64,000 bases of DNA from Diabrotica undecimpunctata (taxonomy: Eukaryota; Arthropoda; Insecta; Coleoptera; Chrysomelidae). Every line of letters begins with the position of its first letter. Position 1 is the first letter of the stretch. The stretch is from positions 80,439,889 through 80,503,888 of the forward strand of contig NC_092808.1 in NCBI RefSeq assembly GCF_040954645.1, given 5' to 3'. The translations under genes were made by a program, and so were the position numbers. The notes beneath the pieces are model-generated. The model saw nothing but the letters and a program-made list of their open reading frames with translations, was not told where the DNA came from and did no database searches. This document shows, in pieces, positions 36,018-46,378 of the stretch.

Positions 36018-37271
36018 ATTATACCGTATTTGCCTAACTACCACATACTTTTCATGGGAAGACCAAATTTATGAACAGATGGATGGAGTAGCAATGGGAA
36101 GCCCACTAAGCCCGGTCGTAGCCAACCTTTTCATGGAGCATTTAGAGAAGAAGATAATGGACTCAGCATACAAGCCTAGGGTATGGTTCAGATACGTTGA
36201 TGACACCTTTGTGATTTGGGGTCACGGAGCAGAAAAACTAAACGATTTCCTGGCTTATATAAATACACTACATCCAAATATTCAATTTACGATGGAAACA
36301 GAAAAAGCTCAACAACTAGCGTTCCTGGATGTATTAGTAAATCGAAAGGAAGGTCACTTAGGACATAAAGTGTATCGAAAACCTACACACACACAGACAG
36401 ATACCTAAACAGGAACTCAAATCATCATCCTAGCCAAAAACAAGGTATCATCAAAACTTTGGCAGAGAGGGCGAAGAGAATTTGTGAACCACAATATCTC
36501 CAAAGTGAACTTCTTTATATTGAAAAAGCGCTCACCTCTAATGGATACACCAGAAGAGAAATACACAAGGCGATGAACAACGTATCTAGAAGAAGGGACG
36601 AAGAAACAGAATGTAAAGGGAAAGCGTTCTTGCCCTATATATCGGGGGTAACGGACAGAATTGGGCGAATACTCAAGAAAGCCAACATAAAGACCATCTT
36701 CAGACCTACAAAGAAGATCAAGGATTGTTTAAGATCGGTAAAAGACAAACGCGACCCATTAGCAACGGCCGGAGTATACCGAATACCATGCACATGTGGA
36801 ATGGTATATGTGGGAACCACAAAAAGACACACCAACACCAGGATAAATGAACATAAAAGCCATTGTCGTTTAGGACATATCGACAAATCTGCCGTTGCCG
36901 AACACGCTTTGGGAAGCGGAGAACATCGAATACTATTTGAAGAAACACAGATGCTGGACAAAACTTCACAGTACTACCCACGGTTATATCGGGAAGCGGT
37001 GGAAATATACAAGCACCCAAACAATTTCAATAGGATAGAAGAAGGACTAAAAATCAACAAAACATGGATACCAGTATTAAAATCCACAAACGCCCTTCCC
37101 GCCAAACACGGAGATAGAAAAGCTACTATAAACAACGACACGCCCCCTCAAGCCGAAACCAGTGGAGGGGAGGCGAGTGGGAATTATAAATATTGCCTCC
37201 GTAGTACAACGCGTCGTCAGTTTCTGCTTACAAGCGAAGCATCAACATCTCCAGAAGATGCCAACCCCTAG
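36018..37271 (+). pseudogene. PLE polyprotein, right copy (5'-truncated)
   Basis: It begins in the RT at LYRICLTTTYFSWEDQ, keeps DGVAMGSPLSP and RYVDDTFVIW, and stops at the same (CA)n frameshift as the left copy. The GIY-YIG frame 36459-37271 (270 codons) is intact and identical in translation to the left copy: GVYRIP near residue 105, YVGTTKR near 117, a catalytic-type Arg near 128, EH near 131. KVYRKPTH here against KVYLKPTH on the left is one of few differences. Confidence 0.85.
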
Positions 37272-37290
37272 TGTTGGCGAAACGTCGAGA
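37250..37290 (+). ncRNA. PLE hammerhead-like motif, right 3' end
   Basis: Same as the left copy: AGAAGATGCCAAC, CCCTAGT loop, GTTGGCGAAACGTC. Stem II and GAAACGTC are conserved; the CTGATGA box is not. Confidence 0.45.
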
Positions 37291-37339
37291 ACAAATCTCA
37301 ACAGAAGACAACGGCCCAACAGCCCGAATAAACAGTTTA

Positions 37340-37353
37340 ATAAATTAATTACT
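37340..37353. repeat. PLE target duplication, right copy
   Basis: ATAAATTAATTACT. Its last three bases are the first bases of the foldback element, showing that the PLE landed on the foldback's left edge. Confidence 0.85.
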
Positions 37354-37565
37354 ATTTAAATGGGAATAAGCCACAATTAAAGGTTAAAATACGTTTATTG
37401 ACTTTTCAATTTCCACTTCGGAAATCGTTCTCAAAATACAAACATCAGTTTATATAATTAATAAATACTAATGTTTGTATTTTGAGAACGATTTCCGAAG
37501 TGGAAATTGAAACGTCAATAAACGTATTTTAACCTTTAATTGTGGCTAATTCCCATTTAAATAGT
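37351..37565. mobile_element. 215-bp foldback element with hammerhead-like arms
   Basis: Arms 37351-37445 and 37471-37565 (95 bp each, starting ACTATTTAAATGGG and ending CCCATTTAAATAGT) are almost perfect inverted copies around a 25-bp spacer. It is flanked by AATTAATT on each side (37343-37350, 37566-37573), a likely 8-bp target duplication. The right arm holds ATTTCC-GAAGT-GGAAAT as a stem II and then TGAAACGTCAATAAACG. In the left arm the complement reads GAAAAGTC, destroying the core. No coding capacity. It has the same outward-facing layout as the PLE dimer. Confidence 0.75.
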
Positions 37566-37640
37566 AATTAATTAAAAATGCCACAAGAAAATAGCTTCAG
37601 AACAATGATATTGGTATATCCAAAGATGGAAATTTATGGA
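37566..37640 (+). pseudogene. Continuation of the interrupted LINE
   Basis: After the foldback, EMPQENSFRTMILVYP fits the C-terminal LINE tail that broke off after DIGIN at 33512. Short and decayed. Confidence 0.45.
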
Positions 37641-38256
37641 TAAATGTGAATGATAACATGATTTAAATTGTCCACTATGTAAATCTTTTACCTTTAAGGT
37701 ATTGTTTTTGTGTAATTATGTTCAATAAAAATATGGCAGTTAAATGCGAGATATAGTTCGTCTGAATAAGTATGCTGCAAATTAACTTATATTCATACCT
37801 TTAAAAATCTTTTAAGAAAAGGCATATATTCATATACTCTTTCTAATTTAGTACTTATATTGTTAGCGTTAATCCTTTGAAACATAATATTTTTAATATT
37901 GATTTCTTATTACTGTTAATGATAAGATATTCCAATTGGTAGATTTTTTGATACGTTAATATATAATATTATACAATTCACTACATTCAATTATAAGAGT
38001 AAAATTGTTTTGTGAATAATTCTATTGCAAATCTGTTCGATTTTTTTTGTTTTACCATTAGTTTCCTTTAATACCATTAACAGGTTGTTTCGTTGAACTC
38101 TTTATTAATTTATTAGTTACCGTAGTTTCCTAATTATTGTCAATTTTATCGATTCTTCTTTATTGTAGATACTCATTAGCAATAGGTCCAGTACGTATGA
38201 TGCAATAGAGATCATCCACATAGGTCCTAGGTACAGTCTGTCGATTTAAATTTTAT
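37641..38256. other. Unassigned AT-rich DNA
   Basis: Nothing recognised before the TTAA of piggyBac D. Confidence 0.4.
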
Positions 38257-38388
38257 TTAACCCATTAATTACCAAGGTATGAAAAAATAAGAAAAATGAA
38301 GATTTTTTTTATAATTTTTATAATCATAATGTAATTAAACTAAACAATCAAGAAAAATAATTAAAACATCTGTTTGTAAAAAACTTGG

Positions 38389-38414
38389 TGTTGCGTAGAC
38401 GCATCACCGGTCAA
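38389..38414. repeat. Subterminal hairpin motif of piggyBac D, copy 1
   Basis: GGTGTTGCGTAGACGCATCACC: arms GGTGTTGCGT and ACGCATCACC pair at 9 of 10 positions. Further copies lie at 39238-39265 (inverted) and 39561-39584. Confidence 0.8.
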
Positions 38415-38423
38415 TGCCGTGTA

Positions 38424-39110
38424 CTATGTGTAGTATTTCTGAAAGCAGCCAATACGAAGGTATACGTTACAATTTTTGCAGGTATAAATTGTCTGACTGA
38501 GACAAATTTGACATCTTCTTCGTACTTCTGTCTTCTGTGGCGTGTGAGTACTATTTTGGCATACTTGGATTTCACACGGACGATTTGTTGATGGATTTGC
38601 TATTTTTTTTCTTGGGGAAATTTCCATTTTTAGTAGGCAGATAACAATATAGGATCTAAAATCCAGCTGCGACATATTTTTTTTATGTGTAGTGTTATAA
38701 ATTTTCCATGAATTTTCCAGAATATTATCCATGGTATGTGTGAACAAGGGCCACCATCATTTTTTTCCTTTGGTATTTATTCGATAATTGGCTGCTCCAT
38801 TATCGTGAAGGTCAACACCTCCCATATATTTGTTGTACTTGGACACAACATAAGGTTGTGGTACTTTTTTTGTTGTCTGCTGTACCTTTTTTTTTGGAAG
38901 TGTATGGTAGTGTGTACTTATAAGCGTTACAATTGCATTGTTATACCATCTTACTAGCGAGATGTATATATTTTTATCAAAAAAACTGTCGTAATAGCCC
39001 CTTATCTCTTTTTTTATATTTCTTGCAGTTTGCAAGGGACATTTTTCAGTTCTGTCGTCACGAATTGTTGCTGAGGCAAAATAACCTTTTTCCTTTAGTA
39101 AGGCAAACAA
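38424..39110 (-). pseudogene. piggyBac D transposase, C-terminal half
   Basis: The frame 39110-38757 reads LLKEKGYFASATIRDDRTEK, YISLVRWYNNAIVTLISTHY and YNKYMGGVDLHDN, where GGVDLHD holds the third catalytic Asp. After a small frameshift, 38747-38424 gives MFTHTMDNILENSWKIYNTT and a Cys-rich C-terminal finger, RRRCQICLSQTIYTCKNCNV followed by GCFQKYYT. The N-terminus and the first two catalytic Asp blocks are deleted, so this copy could move only with help in trans. Confidence 0.85.
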
Positions 39111-39599
39111 CTGGTAATTGGAAAACTAGCAAAAATTCACAGTAAGAGTATTTCATTTATGGCGGTAAATACCAACCAGAACATAACAGATATGCAGATC
39201 AATTTTTTAAAATTTCGTTCTTGTTTATATTACTATTTGACCGGTGATGCGTTTACGCAACACATAAATTTGAAGTTGATTAGAAAAAAAATTATTTCTT
39301 GTATATACTTATTTATTTGAAATACATTACTTTTTACATTTTGTCGAGTATACTTTTTTATTTTACACTACAGAATAAATTACGTTTATTTGAATTTCAC
39401 ATGTTCAAAAGTTCAAATTATTTCAATTTTTATGAAAGTATATTCTATATAAATTTAAAAATAAATATAAATTTTATTCGTTTTTTAGTAAATGGTAAAC
39501 CTTAATTTTGTGAAAACATACATTATCTTGGGTTATGCCAAGTAAAAAAATATTATTTAAGGTGTTGCGTAAACGCATCACCGGCAAAAAATGGGTTAA

Positions 39600-40947
39600 A
39601 AATAATACACATTTTAAAGTCTTCAATAAATATACTAACTAGTAATAAAGATAAAAATAAACCAAAATTATGTTCGTACAACTTATTACCTACTAGAAAA
39701 CGTGTATTGTCAGTGTTGGTTATTGTATTTAGCTTTATTAATATTCCCCGGCTTCTCCTGTTACATTTCTACAAAACTTTTTATTGTGGATAATATAATT
39801 TTGTAACTCTTCTCTACACGTATACTGTCTATAACAGTCTCTCATTATCTCCATGTTTTTATGATTACAGTGTCCAAAAACTGGGCAAACAATGGCCAAC
39901 AGCATTTATTTAACTAATCTTAGTTACACATCCTGTACAAGGATATTTGCTTGTCTAAAAAACACGTTACCCATATTTTTGTTATATTGACCAAGCAAAT
40001 AGAACAGTAATATTTTGCTTCTATTTCTGTGTAAAACTTTTGCTATTGGTTAGCGGTAATACATCGCTAAGTTTGCTGCTATTGTTACCGTGTTCTTGTT
40101 CTTTTATCGTACTATAAAAACTTTCTGTTCGTATCAAATTGTTTTTCAAAATTTCCTTTTTCTTTTTTTTTTGTATGCATGTTTGCAAGACAATAGTGCG
40201 CACTGCTTGGTTCTATTTTTGAAAAAAAACTTCATGGTTCTCAATAATGTCCAGTTCAATTACCTTTATCAAAGTTTTTAAAACTTTGGAACCTGGGGGA
40301 CCCTCTTCTTTATTTTCTGATTAAGAACTATCAGGATTAAATGTATAAATGTATTCATTTGAGAAACACAAGCAACTAATTGGGTAATCAGATTTTATTG
40401 GTTTTTCTTGCATAAAGTTGTTGCTTGTTTTCCATAACCATCAAACCATAACCGTAGAATACGTAAACCGTAAAATATGTAATAAGAAAGAAGTTGAAAG
40501 TAAAACTCACCTAACGACATCACAAATGGGGTTTGGAAATTTAGTACGAAGTTCAGTTAAATTACTGCATTAAACTAAATTAAAAATTTATGTTGATGGA
40601 AATATAAGGCTCAGATAGCAGAAGCTGTTCATTCAAAACTATTTTAATAGCATTTGATTTAGCGCTACTAATTAAAAATATAAAATATATTACTCTTCTT
40701 TCATGTGTATCAGAGTTTAACATTTAGAAGGGAATAGGAGTGGTTTGTTGAAAGAATATGGTTGAAGAAAGCAGAGTTGGTATTGTAAATTTCTGTGCTT
40801 TTGTAGTTATTCATTAATTTCAAATGTTCTAAAATACGGGATTTATTCTCCTACCACTTTGACCGATGTAATCTGCCTTACAAACAGTACAACAAAGCTT
40901 GTAGATTTCAGATTTGTGTAGCATAGAATCCAATTATTTTGTATTAA
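39600..40947. other. Unassigned DNA between piggyBac D and E
   Basis: Short ORFs at 40021-40203 (-) and 40090-40281 (+) overlap on opposite strands and have no motif. Nothing else is recognised. Confidence 0.35.
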
Positions 40948-41174
40948 TTAACCTTTCAGAGTTAACGTGCGGACTATAAGTCCGCTTGTCGAATTATTTG
41001 CCGATTTCTGACGATTACTTATGATTCTGGTAGTGGCGTGCTCGCTAGCTTCAAGCGAGGGGATACTCTATTCAGTACAGTTGTGAGAGTTGTCTCTAGT
41101 GTATTTAGTTCTGCTGCTATATTGAATTGCAGAACGTGAGTTCGTATGTTATACAAGTTGTCACAAATCTTCAG

Positions 41175-41301
41175 GTAAGATTTAATTTTAAAATAATGTA
41201 TTTCTGGGGCAAATAAAAAATATTTACGTAATTTAAAATTGGGAGTAATCTACTGATTATGTTTTCTGTATATTTGATTGATATAAACTAATTTTTTACA
41301 G
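41175..41301 (+). other. Possible 5'-UTR intron of piggyBac E
   Basis: Donor TCAG/GTAAGA at 41175 and acceptor ATTTTTTACAG ending at 41301, just before the presumed start codon at 41313. Inferred from splice consensus only. Confidence 0.35.
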
Positions 41302-41312
41302 CTTTTTTGAGT

Positions 41313-42920
41313 ATGAATTTTGAAAAGCAATAAGCATATCTTAAAAAGCTTCATGCGGAATTTTTCTCTGATTCTGAGCCAGAAGTAAAACCTGACGAGT
41401 TTCGCATAGTTTTGGTAAGAATGGAAAAACTAAATGGAAGAAACATATAGAAAAACACCGGATACGAACTCGCAGTAACAATTTATTGAAGGTAAAAATT
41501 ATGTAACTAGGAAAGTACAACATATGAAAAGCGAATCAAAGATTTGGAGTTGTTTTTTTACTGAAGAGATTTTGCAAACCATTGTAGAGAACATGAATAT
41601 CTATATTGAACTGTTTTCTTACAATCTCAGTAATAAATCTGCAAAAAAGGCAGATATTTTAGAACTTAGGTCACTATTGTGTCTTTTATATATAGCAGGG
41701 GTGACCAAAAATACCCACAGAAATGCAGAAGATCTCTTTAGAACAAACAGATTATAGCCAGAAATTTTAGATTGACAATATTCCTTGCACGGTTCAAGTT
41801 TTTGCTTCGACACATCCATTTTGATGATAAACGAACACGATTTAAGAGGCAAAAATATGACAAATTGGCAGCTGTGAGAGAATTCTTCGATACGTGTAAT
41901 TCAAATTGACCTAAACATTTTTCGTTATCGGCATATATAACGGTAGATGAAAAACTGGAAACTTTTCGTGATAAGTGTGGCTTTAGGGTATATATGCCAA
42001 TAAACCTAATAAATACGGCTTAAAAATATATACATTAGTAGACGGTAAGTTTCCTTATAACGCAAAACTAGAGGTATACGTTGGACAACAGCCGCCTGTC
42101 CCGTATAAAGTTGATACGAGCAATATTTCCCTCGTTTCTCGTCTCTGCATTCCTATATCTGGTTATCACAGAAATGTAACAATGGACAATTTTTTTAAGA
42201 GCTTTAGCTTGGCCGATCTTCTTTTAAACGAACATATTCTGACTATGATAGGCACTATGAGAAAAAACAAAAGAGAGCTTCCACTTTAATTTACTGATCC
42301 TAAGAGACCAGAAAAACAAGTATGTTTGCTTTTAGAGACAAATGTGCGATTGTGTCGTATATACCAGGAAAAACAAAAACGTTATTTTACTTTAATGATG
42401 CACCACGACGATTTGCTAGATGAATTAACGGGCAAGCTAGAAATTATCATTGATTACAATAAACCCAAAGGAGGAGCGGATCTAGTTGATAAAATGTGTA
42501 CCGCCTACAATTATTGCGCTCGAGCCACTCGCCGATGGCATATGGTCATTTTTTATTCTGCAATGAATGTAGCCGGTATCAATTCACTTGTAATAAACTA
42601 ATATAAATCTAATGAAATAGATAAAATGCCTAGAATATATTTTCTAGAAGCTCTTGGTATGGAGCTAGTAAGCGATCATCTGCAACGTCGATTTTTAAAT
42701 AATTGTATTCCTAGATCAATTAGATTAAGAATAAAAGAAACTTTCCGCATTGAAGAAGAAACTGTTCCAGCCCCAAATCCACAACCTAATCGTTGAGGTC
42801 GTTGTTTTTATTGTAGTAGACAAAAAAATAGGCCAACCAGATATACCAAAAATTTGCTTGGAACACGCAAAATCCATTTGCTCCGACTGGGTTTTGTGTT
42901 TTATAGTACTCAAAATGTAA
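41313..42920 (+). pseudogene. piggyBac E transposase, near full length, broken
   Basis: From ATG 41313, FFSDSEPEVKPDE is the usual acidic leader (a stop lies six codons in). Then KSESKIWSCFFTEEILQTIV, ADILELRSLLCLLYIAGV, FLLRHIHFDDKRTRFKRQK and TVDEKLETFRDKCGFRVYMP (first catalytic Asp). Next PNKYGLKIYTLVDGKFPYN (frame-shifted), VTMDNFFKSFSLADLLL (second Asp), GTMRKNKRELPL, DYNKPKGGADLVDKMC (third Asp) and RRWHMVIFYSAMNVAGIN. A Cys-rich tail near 42795-42900 (GRCFYCSRQKN, CLEHAKSICSD) is split by a frameshift. All catalytic Asp positions survive, but about six stops or frameshifts intervene. Confidence 0.8.
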
Positions 42921-43152
42921 AAAAGATATATCTGTTAACTTTTATTTTTAAAGCATGAGTTTAAATACAAGTTATAATAAATTTGTGTGCAAATGTTTTT
43001 TTGTCTATTTTAACTATATATTTAAAGAATCGACAAGTTCTCAGACCGCTTTTCCGAAAATATATGTTTTTGGACCTTTTCTAGATTTGCGGACCGCTAG
43101 TCCGACGTTACATTTTGTGTATCATTATGTAAAGTTATGCCTAGAAGGTTAA

Positions 43153-43374
43153 TGATCTAATATTCATATTAGATTTAAAAGGAATAGAATACATCTTTTG
43201 AATGGAATAAAAATGTGGAACTAGAAAATGGATGGAACAAAAAAAATTTTAGAAGGTTCTTGAGAAATAATAGAAAAAGTGAGTATGTTCTTGTTATAAA
43301 ATTTCCTATATAGTTTATTGATAAGATGGAGAAAACTTGGATGATACTTAACTTCATGGAATTTGTAGCAGCAG
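43153..43374. other. Unassigned flank of piggyBac E
   Basis: A purine-rich stretch with no motif. Confidence 0.3.
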
Positions 43375-43770
43375 CTACTGGCGCTGGAACGCAAAACAAC
43401 GTCTTCTTCGACAGGCGGAAAAAACCAAAGTGTTGGCGATCGCGTAACAACAAGAAACCAAGTTATTCATATATAAAACCGTATTAAAACTAGTTGGATC
43501 CATAGCACAGAATTGTGAGGATGCGTAGAACAAAGTACCACAAAGTTTGACAAATATTTCAGTCCAAAATACTGAGAAATACGACACACGAGTACTCTTT
43601 GGTAAGTATTCAATCAATCCTTTCATAGGGACCAATAAAACATCAGTTATAAACGTAAACATATTTAAGAGACGATAAGAGCTACTTAAAGTGCTGGCCA
43701 ACGCCTCACCAATAATGAGAAAAATCAAAAGACATTGGCCCGAATACCTTGTTAGGTGAAATAAAGTCAA
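43375..43770 (-). CDS. Orphan hydrophobic ORF, 131 codons
   Basis: I do not recognise this protein. It has several hydrophobic stretches, e.g. CLLIFLIIGEALASTL (residues about 13-28) and MFTFITDVLLVPM, and a basic Cys/Arg-rich end (ACRRRRCFAF). It could be a decayed membrane-protein exon or a chance frame. No splice-site pair clearly brackets it and no start signal supports it. It lies just outside piggyBac E. Confidence 0.2.
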   Translation of the reverse strand: MTLFHLTRYSGQCLLIFLIIGEALASTLSSSYRLLNMFTFITDVLLVPMKGLIEYLPKSTRVSYFSVFWTEIFVKLCGTLFYASSQFCAMDPTSFNTVLYMNNLVSCCYAIANTLVFSACRRRRCFAFQRQ

Positions 43771-44881
43771 ACGCTACTGGCCAACAATATTCACACTGTA
43801 TGCTTTATCATCAATTTCATTAAAATACTCTTAATGTTGTAATTATAAATAAATAGTTTAACAAAAAAAATAAAATGTATTTGTGCTTTAGTAAACAAAA
43901 AATGAAGCAGCATACTCGACGGTATTTTAGTCGAAACACAAATCAAAAATTTTAACAGATGAATTATTATTATAACATAAAAAATACCTTAAATTAATTA
44001 ATTTCTGTAATGCAAAATAAATCCATCATAAATATGTAAATCAATACATGTTACAATGCTAATCAAGAAGTGTTTAACAATCTTTGGTATAAAATCATAC
44101 ATATTTGAGTATCTAAATTTATTGTTTATATTTTGTTACATATAAAATATATTTATTAAATTCATATATCAAATTATTTATGCTTTTTATTGCTTGTTCC
44201 CATTTTGCTTTGTTTATGTTAACATAATTAAATTTTCCTATAAAAGGTCTAGACAATGTATTATTTCTTAGGGTTTTGTACAGAATTTAATAAACATTTA
44301 TACTAAGTGTATACGGGAAATTTTATACTGCCCCAGGGAAAAGAGATTTCATACTGTAGTTATCTCTACTCTGACAGACGGGATCAGACGCATGGATCGT
44401 GAATTAGCTCTAGAGGTATGTGTATACATTCGAAACTAATTATAAAATAATTGAGTTTTCTTGAGTTTTCTCCGTGTACCTACTCTGTACGAAATGTCAC
44501 TATAATGAATTACATAGGAAAAGTAATTTTCTCTACAAGAAAGATTTCAAAAATGATTATAGAAATGCATTGTTTGTAATTTCATATTAAAATAAACGAG
44601 TGTTAAAAATAACATTAAACTTGTTTACGATTTCTATGACTCAACGACTCGTAGTTAAAAGTAACATAGCGTATATGGTTTTGTGAAATACATGACGAAC
44701 TTTTAGAATATTTATATCTTTTATAATAAACTATATTACAGTTTTTGTCTAATAATGTCTTTCGATTGTCAGTACGTTGATCGTACTATTATTGTTTGAT
44801 AAATATTTAAAAGTTTAACAGCTATTTCATATTAAGAGTTGTATACATTATAAACTTATAAACATTATAAACTGGTTGAAA
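43771..44881. other. Unassigned AT-rich DNA
   Basis: Apart from the candidate exon at 44337-44415, nothing is recognised. Confidence 0.35.
44337..44415 (+). CDS. Candidate short host exon (speculative)
   Basis: A 79-bp GC-richer island between an acceptor-like CTGCCCCAG and a strong donor GAG/GTATGT. With one base from a previous exon it reads EKRFHTVVISTLTDGIRRM followed by DRELALE. The DRE-x-x-LE flavour is reminiscent of cadherin repeats, but that is weak. It could equally be chance. Confidence 0.2.
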
Positions 44882-45240
44882 AAGCTGAATTTTGCCTAGA
44901 ATATTAACTTGACTATGACCCCAAAAAAGATGCAAAAAAGTTTACCGCTTTTATCCCCGGGCTTCCCCCTAAAACTACCTCGCAGGGGAGCAAAAACGCA
45001 AAAAATTCGATTTACTAAGAATCTGTACACCGTAGAAAAAAATGTTTCAAATAAAAAATGTAGCTGAGATAATTTTAAACAAAAATGGTTTTAAACATTT
45101 TTGTGTATAATAAACCGTTGTCATAGAAACAACGATTGAAGCGACCGTCGATGTTGCATGGCAGTTAGGCGCGCTAAATCCATGTTCAATAAAATTTGTA
45201 TCAGCTCAACGTTAAAAATTCAATATCTTTTGATTCAGGT
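44882..45240 (+). repeat. Left long terminal inverted repeat
   Basis: Pairs with 51995-52384. Confidence 0.7.
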
Positions 45241-45355
45241 TACCTATTGACAAAAATGAAGATGCGTTTTAAAGGTAAGGAGTTCAGCTTTTGTGAATTT
45301 GGCCGCAAATAAACAGCTTTTATACAGGTGTTAAATAAATAAACGTGGCGGCGCG

Positions 45356-45640
45356 TGTTTGGGACTTTTAATTTTGTGTAACCAGAGGTTTAGATCAGTC
45401 TGGCAACAATATGTAGTTGCAACCTGTAAGACGAATGGACTCGCCCGTATGAGCAATATACTATACAAGGGGAGGAAGGTTGTAGTAGAAAAGAAGAGAA
45501 GTTAGAATGGCGGAATACATAGCATAGCATTGTAAATTTGTTTTAGTTTTTAATAAAAAAGTTGGAAAAATCAGTTGGTGATTGAATGTTGGCAAAGAAA
45601 AAAAAGCCGTAAAGAAAAGTTGGAAGTCTTAGCGGCTTCA
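45356..45640 (+). repeat. BEL 5' LTR
   Basis: 285 bp, TGTTTGGGAC...AGCGGCTTCA; AATAAAAA near its middle. Confidence 0.9.
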
Positions 45641-46378
45641 TGTGGTAATTAGAGCTCGATGAATGCAAATAAATACAATACATTTATCGATAAAATTATC
45701 GAACCGGCATGGCGGTTGCTGTTAATGGACATTTTGGCAAATTTTGGTTTAAAACGTTAGAAAATTGGATTATTTTGGTGAGTCTGTTCCTTTTTAAACA
45801 CATTCCAATTTACTATCTAGAATTTCTTTAATTTGTGTTATGAAGAGTACTTAAAATAAACAATATTTAGTTGTATGTATTTGTTTCATGATTATTGGCA
45901 GGGTTGTCATTCGTAATTTCATTTTATTGCCAATATTTAATATAATTATTGGGTTAAATATTGATATTGGTTAATTATTGGCAAAATATAAAGATTTCAA
46001 TTTATTTACTTTGTATTTATTCGTTTAATTGTCATTGGCGTACACAATTTCATTTTATTGGCAGTATTTAATATAATTATTGGGTTAAATATTGATATTG
46101 GTTAGTTATTGGCAAATATACAAAGATTTCAAGTTTATTTACTTTGTATTTATTGGTTTAATTATCATTGGCGTACGTAATTTTCATTTTATTGAAAATA
46201 TACAAGTATTTCAAGCTATTTACTGTGTATTTATTGGGTTAATTATTATTGGCAGTATTGGCATTCGTAATTTACAGCTTGTTGGCATTAGTGAAGTTAT
46301 TTAATGATAACTGTTGGGTTAAATATTGGCATTGTTGGTTAGTTATTGGTACTATATAAATATTTCTATTTAATAATC
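45641..46378 (+). other. BEL 5' leader with tandem-like repeats
   Basis: Diverged repeats of about 170 bp with TATTGGGTTAAATATTGATAT and TTATTGGCA motifs recur at about 45900, 46030, 46150 and 46220-46350. Non-coding. Confidence 0.6.

Larger units (their letters stand above)
33527..37339. mobile_element. Penelope-like element, head-to-head dimer
   Basis: The minus-strand copy (33527-36017) is nearly full length. The plus-strand copy (36018-37339) is a 5'-truncated version of the same element that starts within the RT domain. They meet at about 36017/36018 and both 3' ends point outward. A 14-bp duplication ATAAATTAATTACT flanks the whole unit, so it entered in one event. The left 3' end carries about 35 bp more (GATGGCCGTGAAAGCC region) than the right. 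The two 270-codon GIY-YIG frames translate identically, so the insertion is young. Confidence 0.85.
38257..39599 (-). mobile_element. piggyBac element D, internally deleted
   Basis: Ends are TTAACCCATT (38257) and AATGGGTTAA (to 39599): matched termini on the TTAA target typical of piggyBac. The element is 1.34 kb and holds only the C-terminal half of a transposase. A hairpin-forming 24-mer of type GGTGTTGCGT..ACGCATCACC occurs three times, near both ends and once at 39238-39265. Confidence 0.8.
40948..43152 (+). mobile_element. piggyBac element E with TTAA ends and subterminal palindromes
   Basis: The left end TTAACCTT (40948) and right end AAGGTTAA (to 43152) are inverted, with TTAA as target duplication; size 2.2 kb. 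Inside the left end is a perfect palindrome GCGGACT-ATA-AGTCCGC (40980-40996 region). The right end has the related GCGGACCGCTAGTCCGAC (43092-43109 region). It carries an almost full-length but broken transposase. Confidence 0.85.
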
